A DNA stretch of 64,000 bases from JAVBPB01 sp031549965 (lineage in GTDB: Bacteria > Bacillota > Clostridia > Lachnospirales > Lachnospiraceae), in NCBI GenBank assembly GCA_031549965.1, contig JAVBPB010000010.1:1-64000 (forward strand). The letters run 5' to 3'. The translations under genes and the position numbers were made by a program. The notes under the pieces are model-generated. The model was not told the DNA's origin. It was given only the letters and a program-made list of their open reading frames with translations, and made no database searches. Numbering within the stretch: the stretch's first letter is position 1; the number at the start of each line of letters is the position of its first letter. Below, piece after piece: positions 43,960-53,089 of the stretch.

Positions 43960-44724
43960 TTAAGAATTAATTTTTTGATAAACACGTACATAATCAATTA
44001 CAAATTCAAAAGGTAGATATTTACAATCCACTTCTTGTCCTCCTAGTAAACCTCCAATAGCCAAATTTATTATTAAAAAAAATGGTTGATCAAATGGCCA
44101 ACTTTTTTGTCCAAATTTTAGAAATTCTTCCTTAGGTTTTAAATAAGTAGCTGTGAGTATATCATCTACATAATATTTAATATACTCTTTTGTCCATTCC
44201 ATTCCATAAATATGAAATTCACTACATACTGTATCACATTCAACATAGCTGGTTGAATATTGTTGCTCATCGCGATTTAAATGATTATGTATTTCAGAAT
44301 GTAAACTAAATAAAAGTAAATTTTCAAAACGTCCAGCATGTTCAATTATATCTATTTCTCCACATCCAGGCCATGATTCACCTTTTATAATAGAATCAGA
44401 AATCATCCATACAGCTGGCCATGATCCTTTTCCCCTAGGCAACTTAGCACGAATTTCGAAATAACCATATTTCCAAGAAAACTTTCCTTTTGTAACTAAC
44501 CTTGAAGATGTGTATTCTCTATCTCCATCATTCTCTTTATGTGCCGCAATGATTAAATTTCCTCCTTTAATATATACATTTTTTTTATTTCTTGTATATG
44601 CTTGAAGTTCACCATTATTCCATTGATGATTACCTATTTCATATTCCCACTTTGTTAGATCCGGCTCTCCCTCATAATTAAATTCATCTTGCCAAACTAT
44701 TTTATATCCATTTAATTTGTCCAT
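43960..44724 (-). CDS. GH16-family glucanase-like hydrolase without signal peptide
   Basis: A 254-residue glycoside hydrolase family 16 protein. The catalytic motif E-x-D-x-x-E is present as GEIDIIEHAG near residue 125, with upstream GKGSWPAVWMIS and downstream GMEWTKEYIKYYVD, and the end FVIDYVRVYQK is typical. These residues should allow beta-1,3(4)-glucan cleavage or transglycosylation. Family members are nearly always secreted, but this one begins MDKLNGYKIVWQDEFNYEG with no signal peptide, so it should stay in the cytoplasm. It lies 37 bases after the BtrH-like gene and is probably part of the pathway. Confidence 0.88.
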   Translation of the reverse strand: MDKLNGYKIVWQDEFNYEGEPDLTKWEYEIGNHQWNNGELQAYTRNKKNVYIKGGNLIIAAHKENDGDREYTSSRLVTKGKFSWKYGYFEIRAKLPRGKGSWPAVWMISDSIIKGESWPGCGEIDIIEHAGRFENLLLFSLHSEIHNHLNRDEQQYSTSYVECDTVCSEFHIYGMEWTKEYIKYYVDDILTATYLKPKEEFLKFGQKSWPFDQPFFLIINLAIGGLLGGQEVDCKYLPFEFVIDYVRVYQKINS

Positions 44725-44761
44725 GATTGTTCTCCTCTCAATAATTTATTCGTAAGCATTT

Positions 44762-46513
44762 TTATTTTAACATTGAAATAGCAAAAATATGTATATTAGG
44801 ACAATAAGGTAACTTAATTCCTTTTATCTTATCTCTCTTTTCAATTTTATATGATTTTGCAGATATATGCACTTGATGATATTCAGAAAGTTTCAATTTA
44901 TTCTCATAATTTGTCAACATATCACCTCTCCAAAGCACCTTTTCCTTATATATTGGTGATAATACCCAATCCGTAAATTGAATTGATATATTAGCACTAT
45001 CTTGATTATCAAAAATTATTGTTAAGTCTTCATTAAAGCTTCCAAATTCACTACATCCTAATATAACTATTTTGCTATACGTATCAATTTCAATATCAAT
45101 AAATTGCCCCAAACATGAAATATTATCATTATCGTTATTAAAGATTTTTGTCTTAAATTTTAAAATATTATCATCTTCCCATATGTTATTATATGGTGAA
45201 GTTTCAGCAAAAAAGCACTCTCCAATACCTGTTAAATCAGCCCTTATTGCTTGCGTTAAATCATTAGAAAACCCTTTATTATTGTAATGTTTTTCCAAAT
45301 TAGCATACTCTATTTTTGTAAAATCCTCTAAATTATTTATAACTATATTTTTATATTGCTTTTTTCTATGTTTATAATTGTTAATTACTACTTTATCACT
45401 ACCATTTATAGTATAGTTGCTCATAATTTCAATTAAATATTCATATAGCTGTTGTTCCTTTTTAGATATGTTTTTTAAATATACATTAATTATTCTATCA
45501 CAATATACAATATTATTTGAAAATAAACTTTTACATGCAAGACCTTTAATTTTTCTATATACTTTAAGTACATCTTCAAAGTACAACATCAATGTTTCCT
45601 TTTCTGAACTGCCTTCTAATAAATAATTTAATACAATACATTGTGATTCTATAGCATAAAAGTGTTCTAAGATAATTATTAATTCTTTTGGTGTTGGGAA
45701 GAATCCTTTATCTTTATAATCACATAAATTTTCCTTATACATTTTAACATTTTGAATCATTTCTTGTTCATATTTATTAAGTTTAAATTTAAAAGTCATC
45801 AAATGCCCCACATATTCTTTTAAAATAATATCAAGATTAATAAATTTATCCTTACTATCAACCTTATAATCATAAAATAAAAAACATGACTCATAATTGG
45901 CTCCCGAAATATTCCACCTTTTTACTACTTCCAATTCATTTATATTATTGCATAAGCAATATAAATCCTCAAAATCTATAATCCTATCAAAATATAAAAC
46001 ATCTTGAAGCTCGCATGAACCCTTTTTATCTTTTGGTTTTTCATCTAATAAAATAAATTTTTTCAGCTCTTTATTATAGCCTTTTAAAATGTAATAATGT
46101 ATATGATGCTGATAATTATAGAAAACAATATTTTGGTTATCATAATAAAGATCCGAAACTAATACTATTGGAATATTCATATCTACAAACTCTATTAATT
46201 TTTCAATGAACAGATTTGAATTTCCAATATTTCTTTTAAAGTATTGTGAAGTAACATCTTCTTTATTCTTATTCTCACTCCAATTTATTTTTAATTCCAA
46301 AAAAAGCAAATAATAGTAGATAGTATTTTTACATAGAAATTCCGAAACTATACACTTTGATCTTCTTAAGCAATCTAATATGTCGTAATTAATTTTTCTT
46401 AATAGTTCTGCATCTGTTATGCTTATATTATTTTTTATTAAATGTATATTTTTATCAAATTTATCATGAACATTGCAAGAAAATTCTATTTTTTTTTGTT
46501 TGCTCTGTATCAC
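44762..46513 (-). CDS. BtrH-N-like protein with C-terminal carbohydrate-binding-like domain
   Basis: A 583-residue protein starting with GTG (AAGGAGGG upstream). The N-terminal ~200 residues show the pattern of BtrH (butirosin acyltransferase) and C39-like relatives: MNIPIVLVSDLYYDNQN, then HHIHYYILKGYNKELKKF. A conserved cysteine, as needed for catalysis, is possible near residue 40-60 (RRSKCIVSEF). The middle is helical. The C-terminal ~150 residues (GQFIDIEIDTYSKIVILG, then LTIIFDNQDSANISIQFTDW) resemble a galactose-binding-like module of glycosidases. BtrH moves an acyl group from a carrier protein to an aminoglycoside; a similar transfer is my inference. Confidence 0.6.
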   Translation of the reverse strand: MIQSKQKKIEFSCNVHDKFDKNIHLIKNNISITDAELLRKINYDILDCLRRSKCIVSEFLCKNTIYYYLLFLELKINWSENKNKEDVTSQYFKRNIGNSNLFIEKLIEFVDMNIPIVLVSDLYYDNQNIVFYNYQHHIHYYILKGYNKELKKFILLDEKPKDKKGSCELQDVLYFDRIIDFEDLYCLCNNINELEVVKRWNISGANYESCFLFYDYKVDSKDKFINLDIILKEYVGHLMTFKFKLNKYEQEMIQNVKMYKENLCDYKDKGFFPTPKELIIILEHFYAIESQCIVLNYLLEGSSEKETLMLYFEDVLKVYRKIKGLACKSLFSNNIVYCDRIINVYLKNISKKEQQLYEYLIEIMSNYTINGSDKVVINNYKHRKKQYKNIVINNLEDFTKIEYANLEKHYNNKGFSNDLTQAIRADLTGIGECFFAETSPYNNIWEDDNILKFKTKIFNNDNDNISCLGQFIDIEIDTYSKIVILGCSEFGSFNEDLTIIFDNQDSANISIQFTDWVLSPIYKEKVLWRGDMLTNYENKLKLSEYHQVHISAKSYKIEKRDKIKGIKLPYCPNIHIFAISMLK

Positions 46514-46618
46514 TAATACCCTCCTTATACAATAAATTACATATTATAAGATTTCGTTGATTCTTTTAAACTTTTATAATTATCTACGTTAAAAATCTAC
46601 AATCAAATATTAACGTTT

Positions 46619-47359
46619 CTATATCCTTGAATCTAAATTATAAATTTGGCCACTTACACCATTAAACATATTTGAAGACATAAAAATCAAAAAATTAATT
46701 AAATCTTCTAATGCAAAATCAATAGACAGTAAACTCTTATCTATTGCCATATCTCTTTTATTCTTATTATGCCTATTCAAATCAGTTACAATAAATCCAG
46801 GACAAACTGCATTTACAGATATGTTAAATTTTCCCAATTCCTTAGCCAATGCCTTTGTAAAACCAATTACTCCTGCCTTTGAAGCAGAATAATTGATTTG
46901 ACCTTCACATCCCTCCTGACCTTTTAGTGAGGCAATATTAATAATTTTTCCATATTTTTGATGAACCATCGCTTTAGAAAAAGCTCGGCTACATAAAAAA
47001 GTTCCAGTCAAGTTAACATCTATAATTCTTCTCCATTGTAGCTCAGTCATTAACTGAATTGGATTATCTTCACAAATCCCAGCATTATTAATTAAAATAT
47101 CAACCTTACCAAAAGCTGTAATAACTTCATTATATAACCTTAAGACATCTGATTGCTGTGTAACATCAGCTTTTACCCTTATACAATTAGGATTAATTTT
47201 CAAAATTTCATTATGTAATTCTATTGCTTTATCCTCACTATGAAAATAATTAATTATAACTTTTGCATTTTCTTTAGCGAATTTTTTGGCAAGCTCATTA
47301 CCTATTCCCTTTGAAGCTCCCGTAATTACGATAACTTTATTTGAAATATCAACTATCAT
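46619..47359 (-). CDS. FabG-like short-chain dehydrogenase/reductase
   Basis: A 246-residue SDR. The NAD(P) motif is TGASKGIGNELAKKFA, NNAG is at ~88, the catalytic Ser is in NIASLKGQEG and Tyr/Lys in YSASKAG. It resembles 3-oxoacyl-ACP reductases. Its start overlaps the end of the acyl carrier protein gene by 11 bases, so it probably reduces a keto group on an ACP-bound unit. Confidence 0.92.
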   Translation of the reverse strand: MIVDISNKVIVITGASKGIGNELAKKFAKENAKVIINYFHSEDKAIELHNEILKINPNCIRVKADVTQQSDVLRLYNEVITAFGKVDILINNAGICEDNPIQLMTELQWRRIIDVNLTGTFLCSRAFSKAMVHQKYGKIINIASLKGQEGCEGQINYSASKAGVIGFTKALAKELGKFNISVNAVCPGFIVTDLNRHNKNKRDMAIDKSLLSIDFALEDLINFLIFMSSNMFNGVSGQIYNLDSRI

Positions 47360-47618
47360 ATGTCTCTCCGCCTAATTTTTCCAAAAGAATTTTAACCAAT
47401 TCTCTATAGGGCGATAGTTTTTCTAAAATTAAATTATCATCATCAATTTCAATATTAAAATTATTTTCAATCTCAACTACTAGTTGTATAATATTAATAG
47501 AATTAAAATTAAAGTCTCTAACTAAATCTGTTTCATTACTTATTTTATCTATATTAATGTCATCACCACATAAAACTATAATATTTTTTAATTTATTTTC
47601 AAAATTATAAATCATCAC
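47349..47618 (-). CDS. Stand-alone acyl carrier protein
   Basis: An 89-residue carrier protein. The phosphopantetheine serine is Ser40 in RDFNFNSINIIQLVVEIEN, followed by acidic IEIDDDNL on helix III. It lies 10 bases after the AMP ligase and overlaps the ketoreductase, which fixes its role as carrier in this pathway. Fatty-acid genes are absent, so it is a dedicated ACP. Confidence 0.92.
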   Translation of the reverse strand: MMIYNFENKLKNIIVLCGDDINIDKISNETDLVRDFNFNSINIIQLVVEIENNFNIEIDDDNLILEKLSPYRELVKILLEKLGGETYDS

Positions 47619-47628
47619 ACATTACTCC

Positions 47629-49110
47629 TTAATATCGTTTTGTTTTTCCATTATATGTTTTATCAAGTTTACTGACTATTTCAAAACGAGTAGGCACTTT
47701 ATAATCTGCCAATTTTGAAATACAATATTCTCTTAACCCCTCATCACTACTGCCTTTATTTAAAACAATTTTTGCAACTGGAACTTCACCTAAATACTTA
47801 TGTTCTTCGGCAATTACATAAGCCTCTTGAATATTAGGATGGCATAATAATATTTCTTCTATTTCTTCAGGATAAATATTTATTCCTCCAGATATAATTA
47901 TATTTTTTTTTCTACCAGTAAGATATAGATATCCTTCGCTATCAATATAACCCAAGTCTCCAGTTTGTAAATATTCATTAATAATCGTTTCCTTTGTAAT
48001 TGATTCCTGCTTATAATAACCTCTCATAACATTTTTGCCTTTAATCACAATTTCACCAATTTCATTGTAATTAACTTCCATTCCAGATTTATCAACTATT
48101 TTTATTTTTACGTTTGGTATTGCTAATCCTACTGAACCAATTTTTCTTAGTGAATCTTCAGGTAGTAGTGCTGTAATACGAGGGGACGCTTCAGTTTGTC
48201 CAAAAGTTTGTACAAATCCAACAGAATTAAATTTATTAATCAATTCCTTTAATTTATCTATTGGCATTTTTCCACCACCAAAGCATATATAGCGTAATGA
48301 TGAAATATCGTATGTATCTGCATAACGATATTCCAAAAGCATCAGTAGCATAGACGGTACACCTGTAAAATTGCTAATTCTTTCATTTTGAACTGTTTTA
48401 AAAAATAATTTAGGCATAAACATTTCATTTAAAATAACCATTGAAGCTGCCAAATACAAATGCGTAAGAAATTGTGCTGTATTACAATATCCAAAGTACA
48501 TTGGCATTGAAATCAAGACAATATCATCACTTGTCAACTTAAGAGATTTAATGTTTGATTCTATGTTATTAACTAAGTTATTGTGAGTAAGCATAACTCT
48601 TTTGGGATTACTTGTTGTTCCAGATGTATGAAGCATAATTGCAACATCATCTTTGCTTTCTAAAACTTGCGGCAGTCCAGATTTATTTATAAATCCCTTG
48701 CTTTTATTAAAAACCTCAATACTATTATTTTCAATAAATAATACCAAAACTTGAAAGCTGTAATCTTTAAAAGTATTAAATAAAAAATCTCTATATTGCA
48801 AACTTGATATAATTAGATCGATTTCACAATATTCAGTTGTACTCAAAATTTCTAAACTTTTTGCTTGCGTTCCAATAGGTACTACAATTTTATTTGAAAA
48901 TAAAATAGCAAAATATGCCACAGCATATTTTATTGAGTTAGGTAAAAATATTGCCAAATTTAATGATTTATCTGAAATATTCTCTAATAATTTTTTTGAT
49001 AATTCAAATGAATTATTGTACCACTCAAAATACTTAATTTCATTATCATTATCTTTTATTGCTATTTTTGAATTTGCTTTCTGCCTACTTAAAAGTTCAG
49101 TTATATACAA
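47629..49110 (-). CDS. Acyl-AMP ligase (ANL superfamily)
   Basis: A 493-residue adenylate-forming enzyme. Core motifs are LHTSGTTSNPKRVMLTHNN (A3), GQTEASPR (A5), TGDLGYIDSEGYLYLTGRKK (A7-A8) and a C-terminal catalytic lysine in TYNGKTKR (A10). It begins with a TTG after a GGGGGG site. Next to the ACP, it most likely activates a carboxylic acid and loads it onto the carrier. The binding pocket does not tell the substrate. Confidence 0.92.
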   Translation of the reverse strand: MYITELLSRQKANSKIAIKDNDNEIKYFEWYNNSFELSKKLLENISDKSLNLAIFLPNSIKYAVAYFAILFSNKIVVPIGTQAKSLEILSTTEYCEIDLIISSLQYRDFLFNTFKDYSFQVLVLFIENNSIEVFNKSKGFINKSGLPQVLESKDDVAIMLHTSGTTSNPKRVMLTHNNLVNNIESNIKSLKLTSDDIVLISMPMYFGYCNTAQFLTHLYLAASMVILNEMFMPKLFFKTVQNERISNFTGVPSMLLMLLEYRYADTYDISSLRYICFGGGKMPIDKLKELINKFNSVGFVQTFGQTEASPRITALLPEDSLRKIGSVGLAIPNVKIKIVDKSGMEVNYNEIGEIVIKGKNVMRGYYKQESITKETIINEYLQTGDLGYIDSEGYLYLTGRKKNIIISGGINIYPEEIEEILLCHPNIQEAYVIAEEHKYLGEVPVAKIVLNKGSSDEGLREYCISKLADYKVPTRFEIVSKLDKTYNGKTKRY

Positions 49111-49220
49111 AAATTTTCCCCCCCTTTATGCTATTTTTAAAAATGACTAATAATTTTATTACCAACTTTAATATCTTAGCAAATAATAGCTCTCAAACTG
49201 ACAAAGAACTATTTTTTGAA

Positions 49221-50405
49221 TTAATATAATTCTTTTTTATCTCGGTATGAATATAACTGTTTTCCAATTTTTTGTTTTCTTTGCAAGAACTTTATAGTAT
49301 TATTTATTTCTGAGAGGATTGATGGGATATCAATTTTTTGAGGACAATGTGATAAGCATATTTTACAATTAATGCATTTATCTGATCGTCTATTTAAAGA
49401 TATTGTATTCATATAATTTTTTGTTATTTCTGTCGTACTATTTAAAGATTTATATTTATTATAAGCGGAGATTGAGCTTGCTATATCTATGTCTTGAGGA
49501 CATATTTGACAATATCTGCATTCAGTGCATGCTATTAATTTAATTTTTAAAATCTCATCTAATGCTTTTTTTACTACAAAATATTCTTCATCACGTAACG
49601 GATGAAAATCAGCAAAAGTATTTACATTATCTTTAACTTGCTCTATAGCAGTCATTCCACTTAATACTATTTTTACATTATCTAAAGAGCCAGCAAATCT
49701 TAAAGGCCAAGATGCTATAGAAAGATATTTATTATTATCATAGAAAATATTTTTTATATTTTCAGACAGATTAATCAAATTTCCTCCTCGCAGTGGCTCC
49801 ATAACTATAATTGGTATATTACGTTCCGTGCATAATTGATACATTTTTTTAGAATTAATTGAAGATTCCCAATCATAATAATTAATCTGCAACATAATGA
49901 AATCCCATAAATAATTTTCATCAAGAATTTTTTCCAATACTTCTGGTGTATCATGAAAGGAGAATCCTATATGTTTAACCTTACCACATTCTTTTAAACT
50001 GCGTTGAAAATCTAATATTTTTAATTTTTGTGCACTTTTCCATCTATCATTATTAACTGCATGCAATACATGAAAGTCTAAATAATTCAATCCTAATTTA
50101 TTCATTTGTATCTCATATATATTTTTTGCATCATCTTTTGTATTACACAGATTAATTGGTAATTTATCCGCTATAAAATATTTGTTTCGCATATATCTTG
50201 AAATTAGTGCTTTATTTAAAAAGATTTCAGATTGACCACCATGATAAATATATGATGTATCAAAATAATTAATCCCACTACTTAAAGCAAAGTCTATCAT
50301 ATTTTTACTTTTTTCATAATCAATGCCACCATTAATCTGTGGAAATCTCATACAACCAAATCCTAATAATGATACATAATTACCACATAACAAACTCATT
50401 TTCAT
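49221..50405 (-). CDS. Aldo/keto reductase with C-terminal ferredoxin-like clusters
   Basis: A 394-residue enzyme. The aldo/keto reductase barrel (1-~290) keeps Asp49 and Tyr54 (FDTSYIYHGG), a lysine in IADKLPI and a histidine in DFHVLHAVN. The C-terminus holds two cysteine sets (CTECRYCQICPQDIDI; CINCKICLSHCPQKIDI) that would bind [4Fe-4S] clusters. Such fused reductases are common in anaerobes. In this cluster it may reduce a carbonyl or act with the radical SAM enzymes as an electron relay. Confidence 0.9.
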   Translation of the reverse strand: MKMSLLCGNYVSLLGFGCMRFPQINGGIDYEKSKNMIDFALSSGINYFDTSYIYHGGQSEIFLNKALISRYMRNKYFIADKLPINLCNTKDDAKNIYEIQMNKLGLNYLDFHVLHAVNNDRWKSAQKLKILDFQRSLKECGKVKHIGFSFHDTPEVLEKILDENYLWDFIMLQINYYDWESSINSKKMYQLCTERNIPIIVMEPLRGGNLINLSENIKNIFYDNNKYLSIASWPLRFAGSLDNVKIVLSGMTAIEQVKDNVNTFADFHPLRDEEYFVVKKALDEILKIKLIACTECRYCQICPQDIDIASSISAYNKYKSLNSTTEITKNYMNTISLNRRSDKCINCKICLSHCPQKIDIPSILSEINNTIKFLQRKQKIGKQLYSYRDKKELY

Positions 50406-50425
50406 TTCTGTACTCCACCTAATCT

Positions 50426-51349
50426 TTATTTCTCATACACTTGTAATAAATTTAATAATTCATAATAATCCTTTGCACGATTAATGTTCATCATTAATCT
50501 TATATCTTTATTATTTTTTTCATGTAAAAGCGTAATTAAACTTTTTTTAAATAATGTAAAATTAATAAATTCTTGATATTCCATTGCCAAACTTATATAT
50601 CTAAATGCAAGCTCATACATATTTTTATATTGCATTAAATTATTTGTTATAATGTTTGATATAATTGCAGGATTATTTAATGCAGCTCGTCCTACCATTA
50701 CAGCATCGCACTTTGTGTAAGTTAACATATTAAATGCATCTTCTGTATTTTCAATTCCTCCATTTCCAATAACAGGTATATTAATAGTTTCTTTCAGCAA
50801 TTTTATGCATTCCAAATCAACTTCTCCATCATATATCTGTTCCAATGTTCTAGCATGAATAATTATAGCTTTTGCACCATTTTTTTCTGCTATTTTTGCT
50901 ATTTCCATATAATTTACGTTTGAACTATCATAGCCTTTTCTAATTTTAATTGTAATTGGTATATTAACATGACTACATAAATTATAAATAATTTTTGCTA
51001 CTAAATCTGGATTTTTCATTAAGGCACACCCTTCATTAACACCTATATTATTTATAAAGGGGCATCCCATATTAATATTAATAAATGAAATATTTTGATA
51101 TTTTCTTAATAGTTCTTGTGCCACTTTTAAAACTTCATCAGGCTCTGCTCCCATAATTTGTACAGCGACATTTAATTCATTTTCAGAAATAAAACTCCTT
51201 TCATTATACCTAAAATCATTTTTTATAAATTCAGTAAAAGTCATCCCCCACCCTAATTCAGAACATAAAAGTCTAAATGCTACATTTGTATATCCAGCCA
51301 TAGGAGCTAAAAAAATATTATTTTTAATATTAACATTTCCTATTTTCAT
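50426..51349 (-). CDS. Dus-like flavoenzyme (tRNA-dihydrouridine synthase family)
   Basis: A 307-residue FMN TIM-barrel protein with the Dus signature APMAGYTNVAFRLL, VQIMGAEPDEV and NINMGCP (family catalytic Cys retained), and the phosphate-binding IGNGGI and MVGRAALNNP. Directly after GCP the basic residues usually seen (for example KKV) are replaced by FINNIG, and the C-terminal RNA-binding helical domain is short. It is inside the cluster, with a 20-base gap to the reductase downstream. It could be a genuine tRNA-modifying enzyme hitchhiking here or a double-bond reductase adapted to the pathway. Confidence 0.82.
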   Translation of the reverse strand: MKIGNVNIKNNIFLAPMAGYTNVAFRLLCSELGWGMTFTEFIKNDFRYNERSFISENELNVAVQIMGAEPDEVLKVAQELLRKYQNISFININMGCPFINNIGVNEGCALMKNPDLVAKIIYNLCSHVNIPITIKIRKGYDSSNVNYMEIAKIAEKNGAKAIIIHARTLEQIYDGEVDLECIKLLKETINIPVIGNGGIENTEDAFNMLTYTKCDAVMVGRAALNNPAIISNIITNNLMQYKNMYELAFRYISLAMEYQEFINFTLFKKSLITLLHEKNNKDIRLMMNINRAKDYYELLNLLQVYEK

Positions 51350-51362
51350 TTTCTCTTTACAG

Positions 51363-52286
51363 CTATATCATTTCAGATATTAACCTAATCCCTTCACTTA
51401 GATTTATATTACATTTATATTTTAATATTTCGTTACTCTTTTTTACATCTGCCATAGAGTATGATATGTTATTATAATTTCTTTCTATACAAGTGGTTTT
51501 TATTTCCTTTCCAAAATGAGTATTAATCAATTCTACTAATTGAATTAATGACGTAGAAACCCCTGTTCCTATATTAATAATTTGCCCATTACTGCTTTCA
51601 TTATCAGACACATTTAATATAGAATTAATAACATCATCAATATAGACATAATCTCTAGTAAACCTAGGATCACCTAAAATTAATGGTGATTTCGAATTTT
51701 TTATCAGATAAATAAATTTATGAACAATATTTGAATGTAAAGGATTGATATTTTCATTATATCCATATATATTAAAGCATCTTAAAGTAACAATGTTTAA
51801 GTTATATAATTTATAATAAATGTCAGCATAATATTCTTGGCAAAGTTTTGATATTGCATATGAAGAATATGGTAACGGTTTTGCATTTTCACTGACCGCG
51901 GTACTACTACTGCCATATACCGCTGCTGATGATAGCTGAACTATTTTTTTTATGGATTTTGAATGAATACAAGCATTAAAAAGGTTAACCGTAGAAATTA
52001 TGTTATTATTGAAACTATCAAGATTTAAGTTTTCTTTTTTATTTTTTGATAGCAACTGTCCATGTCCGCTTCCAGCAAAATGATATATTATGTCAATACC
52101 ATCAATCACTTTTTCACAGAAATTATAATCACAAAGATTTCCCTTCATCAATTGCAAGCCATTAATACTATATAAATTATCATTAAATTCTATATCGCAT
52201 ACTCTAATAAATTCCGAATTATTTATTATACTTTTTAAGAAACAATATCCAACAAATCCCGCCCCACCTGTAACAAGAATTTTCAT
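51363..52286 (-). CDS. NAD-dependent sugar-nucleotide-type epimerase/dehydratase
   Basis: A 307-residue extended SDR. The Rossmann motif VTGGAGFVGYCFLKS opens the protein, the catalytic pair is Y-x3-K in SSYAISKLCQEYYAD, and FNIYGYNENINP plus FTRDYVYIDDVINSIL are the substrate-side motifs of UDP-glucose 4-epimerases and dTDP-sugar dehydratases. It overlaps the Nudix gene by 4 bases. It points to a sugar nucleotide in the pathway. Confidence 0.9.
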   Translation of the reverse strand: MKILVTGGAGFVGYCFLKSIINNSEFIRVCDIEFNDNLYSINGLQLMKGNLCDYNFCEKVIDGIDIIYHFAGSGHGQLLSKNKKENLNLDSFNNNIISTVNLFNACIHSKSIKKIVQLSSAAVYGSSSTAVSENAKPLPYSSYAISKLCQEYYADIYYKLYNLNIVTLRCFNIYGYNENINPLHSNIVHKFIYLIKNSKSPLILGDPRFTRDYVYIDDVINSILNVSDNESSNGQIINIGTGVSTSLIQLVELINTHFGKEIKTTCIERNYNNISYSMADVKKSNEILKYKCNINLSEGIRLISEMI

Positions 52287-53071
52287 TTGTTTACCTCTCT
52301 TAAAATATCCCTTGCATCAATTTCTCCTGTTAGAACAAGGAAAAATTCTTCCATATAATCTATTAATCTTCCTCTATTTTTATTTATAAAACTTTTAATT
52401 ACACTCTTGTCATTCTTTACTAATAGTATTGATTCAAGTTCTACTTCTTGCTTATCTTTATGTAAAAACATTTTATATTGTTCAAATATTCGTAATATAT
52501 CCTCTGATGAATATGTAAGATTTGCTATAAATAAAAAGTTTATAAATGATAGATTTTTTCTGGTAATAAAATATTTAGGTTCTACACTTAATACCTTATC
52601 CTTGTTACTAATAGCAATTCCTAATTCTTCATAAGTTTCTCTTTCAATACATCTTAATGGTTCAAATTTATTATTACAAATATCCTCTTTAGAAAATGCA
52701 CCACCAATAAATTTGATTTTATTTGCTAATGAGGTCCACTCAGACATAACTGCTAATACATAATAGTTATCTGATGTTAAAGGAAGTATATTAGAAGCTA
52801 TTGAACGACAAATATTTTCCCCACAGAAATTATTATTTACGCTATAAATATAATGATCAAAAGTTGTTTTTTTAACATTGAAATTTATAATATTGTTTAC
52901 TGCATTTATAGAATCCACTGTAAATATTTCACCATTTGTTGACTTTTTTTTGGTTGTATATTCTGTCCAATTATCTCGTATTTTCATTATAATTTCATTA
53001 GGTAATTCCACATTCATATCATTATAATTAATAGAACAATTAATATAATCATAAATTAATTCACTTATCAT
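52283..53071 (-). CDS. Nudix-hydrolase-like protein
   Basis: A 262-residue protein whose centre carries an elongated Nudix box: GGAF at ~118, then RCIERETYEELGI at ~140, which keeps the R-E-x2-E-E core. The flanking ~110 N-terminal residues are a separate domain without a known name. It may cleave a nucleoside-diphosphate-linked intermediate or a side product. It is coupled (4-base overlap) to the epimerase, supporting nucleotide-sugar chemistry. Confidence 0.72.
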   Translation of the reverse strand: MISELIYDYINCSINYNDMNVELPNEIIMKIRDNWTEYTTKKKSTNGEIFTVDSINAVNNIINFNVKKTTFDHYIYSVNNNFCGENICRSIASNILPLTSDNYYVLAVMSEWTSLANKIKFIGGAFSKEDICNNKFEPLRCIERETYEELGIAISNKDKVLSVEPKYFITRKNLSFINFLFIANLTYSSEDILRIFEQYKMFLHKDKQEVELESILLVKNDKSVIKSFINKNRGRLIDYMEEFFLVLTGEIDARDILREVNK

Positions 53072-53089
53072 TTAATATATTCTCCTTGT

